Of a DNA stretch of 64,000 nt, positions 1 to 12,425 are shown one piece after another. The translations under genes and the position numbers were made by a program. The DNA is from Amphiduros pacificus (lineage: Eukaryota > Annelida > Polychaeta > Phyllodocida > Hesionidae), in NCBI GenBank assembly GCA_949316495.1, contig OX439005.1, positions 4,187,001 through 4,251,000 on the forward strand, read 5' to 3'. Numbering within the stretch: position 1 is the stretch's first letter; every line of letters begins with the position of its first letter. The notes below the pieces were generated by a model. It searched no databases. It saw only the letters and a program-made list of their open reading frames with translations, and was not told where the DNA came from.

Positions 1-970
1 TGCCAGTGTCGAGTGCTTGGTCTGATACCTTATATCTTCTGTATTAATAAAACTTGCTGCTCCTGGTGTCTAGAATTTCCTTCAGATCCATCAGCAGCAT
101 ACTTTTTCAAATTACAGTGATCTTCGGACTTGTTCCGACGGTGGTTGTTGATACACAAACAAGGGGCTACTACCAGCCATTTTTTCTTGTTGTGACGCAC
201 CACCTGCTGTCCAATACACATTCGCAAGCAACTAAGTAAGTAGTTCTATCTTGCGATATACCTATCTATAGGTACATATACCAATCTAATTTGCACGCTA
301 TTCGTGTCTGGATTCGTTTCAGACCCTTTTAGAAGCAAATTCGGTATATTAAACCAAACTTTACAATGATTTTTGGACTTGTTCCGACAGTGGAAACACA
401 GAGCACTCGCAAGTTCTCTTGCTGCCTGCCCCACCCGCTGTACAAAGAAAAAATAACTGCAAGCGGCTACCTACTTAGCCCTCTCTTCCAGAATATCCCC
501 AGGTAATTAATACCAAAAGAATTTTTAGCGAAATCCTACCCAAACTCTGCTAAAATTTCTAATAATAGTGCTATAAATAACTACTATATAGCATTGTTGA
601 CGGACGGCACACAGCGCCCCTACCGTTAAATCTCTTAGTTAGCCAGCCTCAGTGCCCCCTAACGTCAAAAAACTACATATCATTGTATATGTTCCATTTT
701 CTAAGTCTAACGACAAAGGAAAAAATAATTGACTCTTGTTCCAACAATAATAAATATTAAATAACAAGACAAAATCAATTTCTCACGCTAGTGTGTTTTA
801 TTTATTTTTTACCTATTCGGTATTAAAGTATCCTGCGTGGCAGAATAACAAGTTAATCTGACCCATATATACACATTGCTCCGTGAGCTAAATAATTGAA
901 CAAATTGAACAAAATCTTAACAAATAATCCACAAAGTGTTGGATTACCTACCAGCATTGACCAATAATCC
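1..970. other. Unassigned flank with a local two-copy duplication
   Basis: No gene is supported here. A block around 54-240 and a block around 300-480 are diverged copies of each other, about 246 bp apart. Both carry the phrase GGACTTGTTCCGAC followed by a GTGG, then a CACC(T/C)GCTGT phrase and a run with GCAAGC. The short open frames on both strands carry no recognisable domain. The stretch 480-970 is AT-rich and shows nothing further. Confidence 0.5.
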
Positions 971-1105
971 GTGTCAGACGTCCGTCTTAAATATGCAGAG
1001 GTGACGAGGTTGAACTCCGTGATTGAGGGGCTACAAGCTGACCTGGCCACCGCTCAAGCCGATAACCAGGTGATGGCGACCGAGCTGGCGACTGCGCTGC
1101 AGGTG
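971..1105 (+). other. GC-richer coiled-coil-like reading frame fused to the LINE
   Basis: This short frame runs into the LINE endonuclease frame but does not resemble an endonuclease N-terminus. It encodes a heptad-like segment rich in Leu, Ala, Glu and Asp. It is bounded on the left by a CAG at 966-968 and on the right by CAG followed by GTGGGT near 1100, so it has the outline of an internal exon. It could be a host exon fragment, part of another mobile element or an unusual LINE leader. I do not recognise it. Confidence 0.3.
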
Positions 1106-3869
1106 GGTTCCCTAAAATTTCACTCTTTCCCTAGCAAGGGACGCTCGGGCGGAGGCCTGGGTCTATTGCATCGTGTGGAGCTTCCCTTTGAAACCGATAG
1201 GTTTAACCAAACATTGGTGACAACAATGGAACTCCTAGAAGCATCCCTTCTAATCAAGGGTAAGAAGTTCACCTTCGTTACCATCTACAGACCTGAACCA
1301 TCAGACAGGAATAGGTATACCCACTCTGAGTTCTATGATGAGTGCACTCAACTGGTTGCACACTATGGGTCATTTAGTCATGAAGTCATCTTCCTAGGTG
1401 ACTACAACTTTAATGTCAATAAGCCAAATAAACCTGATGTCATAAAGTTCAATGACATTCTATCTACCTTTGACATGAACCAATGGATACATGAACCGAC
1501 CCATACATTAGGGAACACCCTTGATCTAATCATCACATTTAAAGGGAACAAGTTTCTTAAGAGCCACTTGGTGGATGAGTATATATCCGATCATAAGATG
1601 ATTAAGCTACACCTAGGTATCTCACCCCCCAAACCCCCCCAAAAAAATTGATCAAGTACAGGAACTTTAAGGGACTGGATCTTCAGTCCCTAAGGAATGA
1701 CATCAAATCCCTAACCGGTACAACTGAAACTTAGGAACACTTATCATTGAGTGACATGGTGGATTACTATGACAAGGAACTCACATCACTCATGGATAAA
1801 CATGCTCCTACCAAGTTCGCCAAGGTCACTCAGCCCAAACCTGTACCCTGGATGAGTGACCAATTAAAGCTGGAAAGATCTCTCAAGAGAAGGCTTGAGA
1901 GAAAAATGAATAAGACTGGCTCCCACATTGACAAGGAATTGTATAACTCTCAGAGAAACAAATACAACTCCATGCTGAAATCTGCTCAATCAACTTACTT
2001 TTCCAACCTGGTTGAGGAAAACAAACATGACCCTAAAAAGCTCTTTAGAGTCATTGACACAGTCATGCACAAGAAAAAGGACACACCTATGCCCCAAACT
2101 GACTGTGAGGTCACTCAAGCTGAGAAGTTTAACACATTCTTTCTTGAAAAAATAGAAGGAATCCGCCTAGAAATTGACAAGGCTCCACCCTGCCAAACTT
2201 TGCCAACAGGTGACACTGCGAACAATAATACGTCATGTCTGGAGAGGTTCACACCCTTAACCATAGACGTACGAAAATTGGTCAAGAGGTCTGCAAAGAA
2301 GTCATGTGAGCTGGATCCAATTCCAACCTGGCTCTTACTTGACCTCCAAGATGACCTCCTTCCAATAATTACTTACATCATAAATAAATCACTGATGGAA
2401 TCAGCAGTATCGGAAAATATGAAAATAGCCATCATAACACCCCTGCTGAAGAAACTTGGTCTAGAACTGGTTGAGAAAAATTATAGGCCTGTTTCCAACC
2501 TGACATTTATCTCTAAATTAACTGAGAGGGTAATAGCAGACCAATTAGTCCCTCATCTTGTAAGGAATGGCCTTACTGACAAGTTTCAATCAGCCTACAA
2601 AGAATATCATAGCACTGAAACCGCTTTGTTAAAGGTACAAAATGATATCTTGTGTGCTCTAGACAATAGAAAGTCAGTTATCTTGCTGTTGCTTGACCTC
2701 TCTGCTGCCTTTGACACTATTGACCATCAAATTCTTTTGGATAGACTGAGGGATAGATGCAATGTCAAGGGTCACGCTCTCTCCTGGATTCGGTCATACC
2801 TAAGGAACAGGAAACAATGTGTGAAGGTGGGGACCCATAGGTCCTGTCTCAAGTCCATAAAATATGGAGTACCCCAGGGCTCAGTCCTGGATCCCATACT
2901 GTTCACCATTGACACCCCTTTCTGAAATCCTTGCCAAATATGGTCTGAGCTATCATATTTATGCAGATGATACTCAGATCTACATCCCTGTAGACCACAC
3001 GTCCCCCCCCCCATCAAGTTGATATTAGCAGACACAAACTGGAGGAGTGTGTCAGTGAGGTCAGAAACTTCTTTATATCAAATAAGATGAAGATAAATGA
3101 TGGAAAGACAGAGATGCTCACATGTACTGACAGGTACAGTACTGCCACCAGTGGTAGTATCCCAGACACAATCAGAGTGGGTTGCTCTGATATTGCTCCT
3201 AGTGAGTCAGTGGTGGATTTTGGCATCACATTTGACTCCAACATGGACATGAAGGCCCAGATCAGGAAAATATGCCAGAAGGGCTATTATCACATTAGGA
3301 ACTTGGCGGCCATTAGACACTGTCTAGACGAGAAGACCGCTGTCACACTTACCCATGCCTTTGTTACATCGACTCTGGAATACGGTAATGGTCTGCTGGC
3401 TGGTCTTCCTAAAACTGACATCAGGAAACTACAATACCTCCAAAACTCTGCAGCACGTGTTGTAGGAAAAATCAAGAAATTTGATCACATTTCAGGAAAA
3501 CTACAGGAACTGCACTGGCTCCCTGTTCACGTGAGAATTGATTTTAAAATCCTTCTCTTAACCTGGAAAGCCCTAAATGGTAAGACTCCGCCTTACTTAC
3601 GTGATCTACTCCTGATCAAACAAGGGGAACGCTGTCTAAGATCCAATGATGGCACCCATCTACAAGTACCTAATACCAGGCTAAGGACAGTCGGTGACAG
3701 GGCCTTCTCATCTGTCGGTCCAAGACTTTGGAATTCCTTGCCTACTAATATTAGGACAAGTACTTCAGTCTCCTCATTTAAGAATAAACTGAAGACTCAT
3801 CTCTTCAGGATGCACGTCCTGAGCGCAGTGCTATGAACAGACTTGTCTGGTATCAGCTCTATACAAATT

Positions 3870-3952
<83 letters not shown>

Positions 3953-3978
3953 ATTATTATTATTATTATTATTATTAT
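1106..3978 (+). mobile_element. Decayed CR1/L2-like LINE with ATT-repeat tail
   Basis: Two enzymatic parts of a non-LTR retrotransposon can be read. The endonuclease part (about 1106-1651) keeps GDYNFNV and SDHKMI, matching the catalytic GDFN and SDHxxI motifs of the AP-endonuclease family, but lacks its N-terminus. The reverse transcriptase part (about 1747-3836) keeps RPVSNL, DLSAAFDTIDH, GVPQGSVL and, near 2960-2985, YADDTQIY. The C-terminal RAFSSVGPRLWNSLP followed by a SFKNKLKTHLF phrase is typical of the CR1/L2 group. The copy is dead: the frame changes after the endonuclease at a C/A-rich run near 1640-1651, a stop lies near 1733, and further frame shifts lie near 2915 and at the C-run 3003-3012. 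The element ends in an ATT repeat (3871-3978). The LINE class is firm; the clade is tentative. Confidence 0.88.
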
Positions 3979-4486
3979 CCTCTGTTTAATGACAAAAAAC
4001 TACTTGATGCTTATTGTCCTCTGTTTAATGACAAAAATCTACTTGGTGCTTATTATCCTCTGTTTAATGACAAAAAACTACTTGATGCTTATTATCCTCT
4101 GTTTAATGACCAAAACTACTTGATGCTTATTATCCTCTGTTTAATGACAAAAATCTACTTGATGCTTATTATCCTCTGTTTAATGACAAAAATCTACTTG
4201 ATGCTTATTATCTTCTGTTTAATGACAAAAATCTACTTGATGCTTATTATCCTCTGTTTAATGACAAAAATCTACTTGATGCTTATTATCCTCTGATAAA
4301 TGACAAGAATCTACTTGATGCTTATTATCCTCTGTTTAATGACAAAAATCTACTTGATGCTTATTATCTTCTGTTTAATGACAAAAATCTACTTGATACT
4401 TATTACCCTCTGTTTAATGACAAAAATCTACTTGATGCTTATTGTCCTCTGTTTAATGACAAAAATCTACTTGATGCTTATTGTCT
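3979..4486. repeat. 39-bp minisatellite, about 13 copies
   Basis: The unit contains CTGTTTAATGACAAAAATCT and ends GCTTATTATC. It begins exactly where the LINE's ATT tail ends, and the unit itself contains the TTATTATCC seen at that junction. Because 39 is divisible by three, long leucine-rich frames appear, but these are repeat artefacts. Confidence 0.95.
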
Positions 4487-4900
4487 TTCAACTGTACCGT
4501 TATTTGTTGCAGTGTGATCGTATATGAAACGATTTGACTCCTGTCATTCATTGCTTAATTTACTGAATTGTTAATCGACTACACAGAATCCAGATATTAT
4601 TTTGTTTCATAATATGTCACATGTTGCATTTATTTTGTAAGTGAATGAAATTCTAAATATAGATACATATATAAAACAAGTCATTGATTTACTTTAAGTC
4701 ATTGACAAAGTTATAGAAGTGAATTGGTTCAGGTCATCTGCTGCTGAAAAATCACGAACCTCCTTGGATACAAGTGCATTATATTGGCAAGGGAAATGAT
4801 TTATATGTAAATGTCTTGTCGTGTTGCCATTCATCATGGCCCTGATGAACATTACCAGTCCGAGTGTCTCTTAACACGTCACTAATTGATATGCAGCACA
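4487..4900. other. AT-rich spacer, nothing recognised
   Basis: I see no coding motif, RNA gene or repeat in this stretch between two minisatellites. Confidence 0.5.
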
Positions 4901-5402
4901 GACAATGTGACACTAGACTCGTACTCAGGGCCTTGCTTCTTGGAGGCCAGTACCTGAGTATTGGATAGAACCTCTAACCGTACAGTGTGACACTCGGCTC
5001 GTACTCAGGGCCTTGCTTCTTGGGGCCAGTACCTGAGTATTGGATAGAACCTCTAACCGTACAGTGTGACACTCGGCTCGTACTCAGGGCCTTGCTTCTT
5101 GGAGGCCAGTACCTGAGTATTGGATAGAACCTCTAACCGTACAGTGTGACACTCGGCTCGTACTCAGGGCCTTGCTTCTTGGGGCCAGTACCTGAGTATT
5201 AGATAGAACCTCTAACCGTACAGTGTGACACTCGGCTCGTACTCAGGGCCTTGCTTCTTGGGACCAGTACCTGAGTATTAGATAGAACCTCTAACCGTAC
5301 AGTGTGACACTAGACTGGTACTCAGGACCTTGCTTCTTGGGGCCAGTACCTGAGTATTGGATAGACTCTCTAACTGTACAGTGTGGCACTCGGCTCGTAC
5401 TC
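4901..5402. repeat. 79-bp tandem repeat with internal dyad, about 6 copies
   Basis: The phrase GTGACACTCGGCTCGTACTC recurs at a spacing of about 79 bp, first at 4907. Each unit contains TACTCAGG and, about 30 bases on, CCTGAGTA, a perfect 8-bp inverted pair, with an inner GGCC pair. Each unit could therefore fold as a hairpin. Copies differ by a few bases. Confidence 0.93.
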
Positions 5403-5815
5403 ACAAGATACGTACCATGAATATGTATAAGCAGTATCTCTACTTGGTCACCAGACAGGAGTATTTTTAGGTGTACCTCTTGGCATGTGTATGAGGTAGG
5501 TGTGATAAGTAGTGACGTAGCGTTGCTATGTCAAACTATGTCTGCAGTGATCTGGACGTGATACCTTCATCACCACACAGACATCAAAGACATTAAAGCT
5601 ACCAGCACTGGCGACAGGTGAGAATTATACCGGAATTAACCACAGCCATTAGTCTTACTATACTTTCTGCTGTGGTTATACTCATCATCCACAAACTTCT
5701 GCACTATCCATGTAGTAAGCAACATATAAATTAAAACATTTCCAAGCTTCTTGTGATTGATATATAAATGAAATTGAGGGTAGATCAGAGCTATGGTATT
5801 TAGGGCTTGCCACAG
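5403..5815. other. Spacer, nothing recognised
   Basis: Unique AT-rich sequence follows the 79-bp array. No supported gene. Confidence 0.5.
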
Positions 5816-5930
5816 ATTTTTTTTTCTTTTGATTTGATTTGTGAACTTGGCCGTGCCACTTATGTCTCGTGGGCACTCAGAGCCTATTAAATGACCAGGA
5901 ACGATCAGGCCGCACATTTCTGGTTGTCTT
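5816..5930 (-). mobile_element. SINE-like fragment with (TCAAA)n tail
   Basis: Read on the minus strand this fragment ends in a short (TCAAA)n-like tail (GATTTGATTT on the plus strand at 5829-5839). It shares the phrase GGCACTCAGAGC and flanking bases with the better copies at 61258-61455 and 61471-61660. No tRNA-like head is visible, so it is a 3' fragment or a member of an unclassified short repeat family. Confidence 0.6.
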
Positions 5931-6700
5931 TAGATACATTTTGAAAAATATTTTCACATAACTCAGCTGTTGATGCAAAATGTTGCTATTCATTCATATC
6001 TATATAAACGTTTTTCTTCCTTATTTTTTTATTTACTAATATAATATTGATATCTCACATTATAGCGTGAAATTTCCATGTTTTATATCTTCTCATTGGT
6101 TCTCCTGTGTGATTTGCCAATAAGGGTTGTCATAATATCATAGAGATATTCCTGAATTCCTGTCCAAGGGCTGTCAAGTGGTGAATATAGCTTAGTGCTA
6201 CCCCTTCAGGGTGTGGTGCCCCCTATCGGGGATTATGCCCGCTGAGTTCTCCATTTGTTGGAAAGAAACCATTGTGTTATTAATTTCCTTATTTTCTGAA
6301 CTCATGAGCAACTCTCTGTGGATAGATTATGTAAAGGTCAAAGGCCATGTTGTAAATGACGCTATTCTTCTATATGACCTGATTATTCTATTGTTTATAG
6401 AATAAGTTAATTCATATATGGAAGTGATATATGTCCTCGTGTTATTGGCACAAAGGATGGATTCAACTCTATTGATTTATGAGGCAAATGATATATTTGT
6501 TTGCACTAATACTATTCTCAGAGACATAATGATCAAGTATGGAGTCGGTGGTCGGCCAGTGATATTTAAAAACCTATTTGTGAAATTGTTCACTTTATAT
6601 CATTAACGTATCTGGGGCATGCAGTAACTTGCCACTCGATATTTACACACCAGTTTCTAAATAAGGTATTCTTCTTATAATCACCAAAATAAAGAGATAG
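5931..6700. other. AT-rich spacer with a dispersed-repeat fragment
   Basis: The phrase CCTGAATTCCTGTCCAAGGG near 6151 recurs in slightly changed form near 8475, so a short dispersed repeat is present. The small open frames at 6211-6606 show no domain. No gene is supported. Confidence 0.45.
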
Positions 6701-6704
6701 CATG

Positions 6705-6783
6705 TATATAGATATAGATATAGATATAGATATAGATATAGATATAGATATAGATATAGATATATATATATAGATATAGATAT

Positions 6784-6832
<49 letters not shown>

Positions 6833-6947
6833 CATACATACATACATACATACATACATACATACATACATACATACATACATACATACATACATACATA
6901 CATACATGCATGCATACATACATACATGCATACATACATACATGCAT

Positions 6948-7018
<71 letters not shown>

Positions 7019-7037
7019 CATACACACACATACATAC
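6705..7037. repeat. Compound microsatellite
   Basis: Successive blocks of (GATATA)n, (GATA)n, (CATA)n, (CGCA)n and (CA)n run without a break, each differing from the next by one base of the motif. The overlapping Cys/Val/Met-rich frames on the minus strand are products of the repeat. Confidence 0.97.
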
Positions 7038-8046
7038 TTTTTTTGTCATGATGCATATTATTATGTTCAGTAGCCGCTTTTATTTCTAATGCTATATTGT
7101 AGTCGGCCAGGTAAGCCAGGAAAAATTCCTAAGCAAATCTGACGAAACTGCTTTCCAGCTCTGAAGCATCACCAACTTATGAATATTTATGATTTTTCCT
7201 GATTCAGTGTGGGCAGGGAATGAATTAAATGTGGACCCTGATATTGAACATACTTCCAAATTTCCATACTCCTCAGAATACGTGCAGTTTTATGACCTAA
7301 ATGGTTAACATGATGCATCAGTAAAACTAATAAAAGTAACAAATATCTGGTCAAATACTTTCATTTCTGAACTAAATACCCATTTAAGTAATCCCAGTAC
7401 ATAATTTACACTAAATATATCACAGTCTTTCAAAAATCATTCCAGAAAATATAAATTAAAAACAAACAAAAAAACTAAACAAAAACAAACAAAAAACAAG
7501 CAAATTTGGATTTTTTTCACAGAGATGGACTGATTCTTGTGACGTCATGTTTCAGTGCCCCGCTCAAAAATGTACTGTGGACATAGCGTTCACTATGATA
7601 TCGGGTGTTTTAAAGCGAGATGTATAATTATTGATATATACTGCTTTTAACCTTGCAAATTGATTATATGTTGGATAATCTTACACTGTCATTAATTCGC
7701 CTTCACAATATGTATAATTCATGTGTCGTTAACGATTCATTAATATATATTCATTCAATCATTCGTTCATTTACTATTTCTCATGGCATCAAATGAAGCA
7801 CAGTGCATCAAGAACCTTCCAATATATGGAATATGGGGTCATCAATCATTAAGGCTCGTGACTTGCATTGTTGTTTTATCAAATTACTAGTTACAAACTC
7901 CAGGGCTTCTGAGATCAAAGAGAAGCAGTGATTTCATCACCAGCAATGTCATTTATCCAATATCATTTGTGCAATTTAGATATATCAAAGACCTAACATT
8001 ACTTGATAAATATTCGAGAACATCTAACAGGTTATATGATAATTCA
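7038..8046. other. AT-rich spacer, nothing recognised
   Basis: Unique AT-rich DNA with short A/C runs near 7460-7500. No coding motif seen. Confidence 0.5.
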
Positions 8047-8047
8047 T

Positions 8048-8400
8048 AATGTTTTCTGTGTGAGGAATATTTCTGTATAATATTTTCTGTGTGAGGAATA
8101 TTTCTGTATAATATTTTCTGTGTGAGGAATATTTCTGTATAATATTTTCTGTGTGAGGAATATTTCTGTATAATATTTTCTGTGTGAAGAATATTTCTGT
8201 ATAATATTTTCTGTGTGAAGAATATTTCTGTACAATATTTTCTGTTTGAAGATTATTTCTGTATAATATTTTCTGTGTGAAGAATATTTCTGTATAATAT
8301 TTTCTGTTTGAAGAATATTTCTGTATAAAATTTTCTATGTGAAGAATATGTCTGTATAATATTTTCTGTGTGAAGAATATTTCTGTATAATATTTTCTGC
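8048..8400. repeat. 31-bp minisatellite, about 11 copies
   Basis: The unit is built on TTTTCTGTGTGAGGAATATT followed by TCTGTATAATA. The left copies carry GAGGAAT and the right copies GAAGAAT, so two subfamilies lie side by side. Confidence 0.95.
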
Positions 8401-8689
8401 ATTTGGGATTGCCAGAAGAAATAAAAAATAAAATGGATATTTAGATATACCAAAATGAATTTATATGAAGATAGTCCTGAATTCTGTCCAAGGGCTCTCA
8501 TGTCTGATGGGTGAATTGTACGGCACTTGATTCCTTTTAACTGGGATTAGGTGTCAATATTTATCTTATAATATAAGGTGATGAAATTTGATGAAAGTGT
8601 GCGAAGTACCCAAACATAAAGTTAAAGCCACAACAAGTCTTCCCTTGTGTATGAGGCTCAGGGATGGCGTGTACAAACATGTATGTCAG

Positions 8690-10520
8690 TGTCCTCAAGG
8701 TAAAGAGAATACACGGCCCTGAAGGGACACGGAGTAAAAGGTCCTCATGGTGCAAAAAATACAAGGTCCTTAAGGTGCCAGAATACAAGGTTATCAAGGT
8801 ACACAGAATACAGGGATCTCAAGGGACACAGAATACAAGGTACTCAAGGGACACAGAATACAAGGTCATCGAGGGACACAGAATACAAGGTCCTCAAGGG
8901 ACACAGAATACAAGGTCCTCAAGGGACACAGAATACAAGGTCTTCAAGGGACACAGAATACAAGGACCTCATGGTGCACAAAATACAAGGTCCTTAAGTT
9001 GCCAGAATACAAGGTTATCAAGGTACACAGAAGACAAGGTCCTCAAGGGACACAGAATACAAGGTCCTCTAGGGACACAGAATACAAGGACCTCAAGGGA
9101 CACAGAACACAAGGACCTCAAGGGACACAGAATACAAGGTCCTCAAGGGACACAGAATACAGGGACCTCAAGGGACACAGACTACAAGGACCTCAAGGGA
9201 CACAGAATACAAAGTCCTCAAGGGACACAGAATACAAGGACCTCAAGGTGCACAAAATACAAGGTCCTCAAGGGACGCAGAATACAAGGTCCTTAAGGTG
9301 CCAGAATACAAGGTCCTCATGGTGCACAAAATACAAGGTCCTCAAGGGACACAGAATACAAGGTTATCAAGGTACACAGAAGACAAGGACCTCAAGGGAC
9401 ACAGAATACAAGGTCCTCAAGGGACACAGAATACAAGGTCCTCATGGTGCACAAAATACAAGGTCCTTAAGTTGCCAGAATACAAGGTTATCAAGGTACA
9501 CAGAATACAAGGTCCTCAAGGGACACAGAATACAGGGATCTCAAGGGACACAGAATACAAGGTCCTCAAGGGACACAGAATACAAGGTCCTCAAGGGACA
9601 CAGAATACAAGGTCCTCAAGGGACACAGAATACAAGGTCCTCAAGGGACACAGAATACAAGGTCCTCAAGGGACACAGAATACAAGGTCCTCAAGGGACA
9701 CAGAATACAAGGTCCTCAAGGCACACAGAATACAAGGTCCTCAAGGGACACAGAATACAAGGTCCTCAAGGGACACAGAATACAAGGTCCTCAAGGGACA
9801 CAGAATACAAGGTCCTCAAGGGACACAGAATACAAGGTCCTCAAGGCACACAGAATACAAGGTCCTCAAGGGACACAGAATACAAGGTCCTCAAGGGACA
9901 CAGAATACAAGGACCTCAAGGGACACAGAATACAAGGACCACAAGGGACACAGAATACAAGGTCCTCAAGGGACACAGAATACAGGGACCTCAAGGAACA
10001 CAGAACACAAGGTCCTCAAGGGACACAGAATACAAGGTCCTCAAGGGACACAGAATACAAGGTCCTCAAGGGACACAGAATACAAGGTCCTCAAGGGACA
10101 CAGAATACAAAGTCCTCAAGGGACACAGAATAGAAGGTCCTCAAGGGACACAGAATACAAGGTCCTCAATGGACACAGAATACAAGGTCCTCAAGGGACA
10201 CAGAATACAAGGTCCTCAAGGGACACAGAATACAAGGTCCTCAAGGGATACAGAGTACAAGGTCCTCAAGGGATACAGAATACAAGGTCCTCAAGGTACA
10301 CAGAATACAAGGTCCTCAAGGGACACATAATACAAGGTCCTCAAGGGACACAGAGTACAAGGTCCTCAAGGGAAGCAGAATACAAGGTCCTCAAGGGACA
10401 CAGAATACAAGGTCCTCAAGGGAAGCAGAATACAAGGTCCTCAAGGGTCACAGAATACAAGGTCCTCAAAGGATACAGAATTTAAAGTCCTCAAGATGAA
10501 CAGAACATAAGGTCCTCATA
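8690..10520. repeat. 25-bp minisatellite, about 73 copies
   Basis: The unit includes AAGGTCCTCAAGGGACACAG followed by AATAC. The left third (to about 9500) holds variant units (TGGTGCACAAAATAC, AGTTGCCAGAATAC, GGTTATCAAGGTACAC) that recur in the same order, showing duplication of multi-unit blocks. The right part is nearly uniform. Plus-strand frames of 210, 443 and 395 codons arise because the unit contains no stop in any plus frame. A 25-bp period rotates frame, so conserved protein repeats are not expected by selection. Confidence 0.96.
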
Positions 10521-11265
10521 GATTTTTATTATCTTACAATATATATGAGAGTAAGTGTATACTTGAATACATTATCTATACAAGAATGTCAACCATAGAA
10601 CATGTGTTCCACAGATTTACACTTGTAATTTGAGTGAACTGAATATCATCTTTATGGGCCAAACTTCATACTGACTCTATAATATGTCGCTAAACAATTA
10701 TAAATTTAATCACCAAAACAAACATGAAGGAGGCATAAAATATGCACAGCTTACTTTTCATACGATTATCGAAATGAAGTAAAGATTTAGTTTTAATAAG
10801 GTGCAAACTTTCATAGCAAGTTCAGTTGCAACTTAATAAAATATATTTTTTCACCAAAAAAATATATATAATATATTTTCTCTGATTATATTATTCACGA
10901 TTGCATAAGAAATACGAAGAAAGCTAGAACTTATCTGCGTATCAGTAAAATGGCGAGTAGCCATTGCTGGGGTATTATTGATAACTGAAACCTGAGCACT
11001 GTCAAATGTGACTATACACTTCAGGCCAGTGTAAGTAAAGTCTGGGCACAGAAGCGTGTGAAAAGCACGTGGAAGTGGCTTTGTGGGAGGCGTCATATCG
11101 CCCAAACACTGACAAGGGTCATTATGTGATCAGGGTCTCATATGAGACGACCACCTCTTGTGAAAGGGGTTCCACTTTAATTCAGAACTGCATCTCCCGA
11201 GGCGTACAAGATGATTAGTTTTCACAGCAACAAGTTAACAAGTGTTTTGTTTTGGTTGATAAAAT
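10521..11265. other. Spacer, nothing recognised
   Basis: Unique sequence between two arrays. The 84-codon minus frame at 10851-11105 has no recognisable domain. Confidence 0.5.
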
Positions 11266-11269
11266 GTTT

Positions 11270-12425
11270 TCATGAATTTACTCAGTGCCATTAGTTGACA
11301 CAATCGATGATGCAATGAATTTACCCAGTGCCATTAGTTGACATAATCGATTGTTGCAATGAATTTACTCAGTGCCATTAGTTGACATAATCGATGATGC
11401 AATGAATTTGCCCAGTGCCATTAGTTGACATAATCGATGATGCAACGAATTTGCCCAGTGCCATTAGTTGACATAATCGATTGTTGCAATGAATTTACTC
11501 AGTGCCATTAGTTGACATAATCGATGTTACAATGAACTTATCCAGTGCCATTAGTTGACATAATCGATTGTTGCAATGAATTTACCCAGTGCCATTAGTT
11601 GACACAATTTATGATGCAACGAATTTACTCAGTGCCATTAGTTGACATAATCAATGTTGCAATGAATTTGCCCAGTGCCATTAGTTGACATAATCGATTG
11701 TTGCAACGAATTTACCCAGTGCCATTAGTTGACATAATCGATTGTTGCAATGAATTTACTCAGTGCCATTAGTTGACATAATCGATGATGCAATGAATTT
11801 ACTCAGTGCCATTAGTTGACATAATCGATGATGCAATGAATTTACTCAGTGCCATTAGTTGACATAATCGATTGTTGCAATGAATTTACTCAGTGCCATT
11901 AGTTGACATAATCGATTGTTGCAATGAATTTACTCAGTGCCATTAGTTGACATAATCGATTGTTGCAATGAATTTACTCAGTGCCATTAGTTGACATAAT
12001 CGATGTTACAATGAACTTATCCAGTGCCATTAGTTGACATAATCGATTGTTGCAATGAATTTACCCAGTGCCATTAGTTGACATAATCGATTGTTGCAAT
12101 GAATTTACTCAGTGCCATTAGTTGACATAATCGATTGTTGCAATGAATTTACTCAGTGCCATTAGTTGACATAATCGATGTTACAATGAACTTATCCAGT
12201 GCCATTAGTTGACATAATCGATTGTTGCAATGAACTTATCCAGTGCCATTAGTTGACATAATCGATTGTTGCAATGAATTTACCCAGTGCCATTAGATGA
12301 CATAATCGATGATGCAACGAATTTGCCCAGTGCCATTAGTTGAAATAATCAATGTTGCAATGAATTTGCCCAGTGCCATTAGTTGACATAATCGATTGTT
12401 GCAATGAATTTATTCAGTGCCATTA
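11270..12425. repeat. 43-44-bp minisatellite, about 26 copies
   Basis: The unit contains CAGTGCCATTAGTTGACATA followed by ATCGAT and TGTTGCAATGAATTT. Copies alternate between ATCGATTGTTGC and ATCGATGATGC endings in recurrent blocks. Confidence 0.95.

Noticed and set aside
8664-10485. Long plus-strand frames of 210, 443 and 395 codons
   Set aside because: They lie wholly in a 25-bp tandem repeat lacking stops in all plus frames and overlap each other; no domain or splice context.
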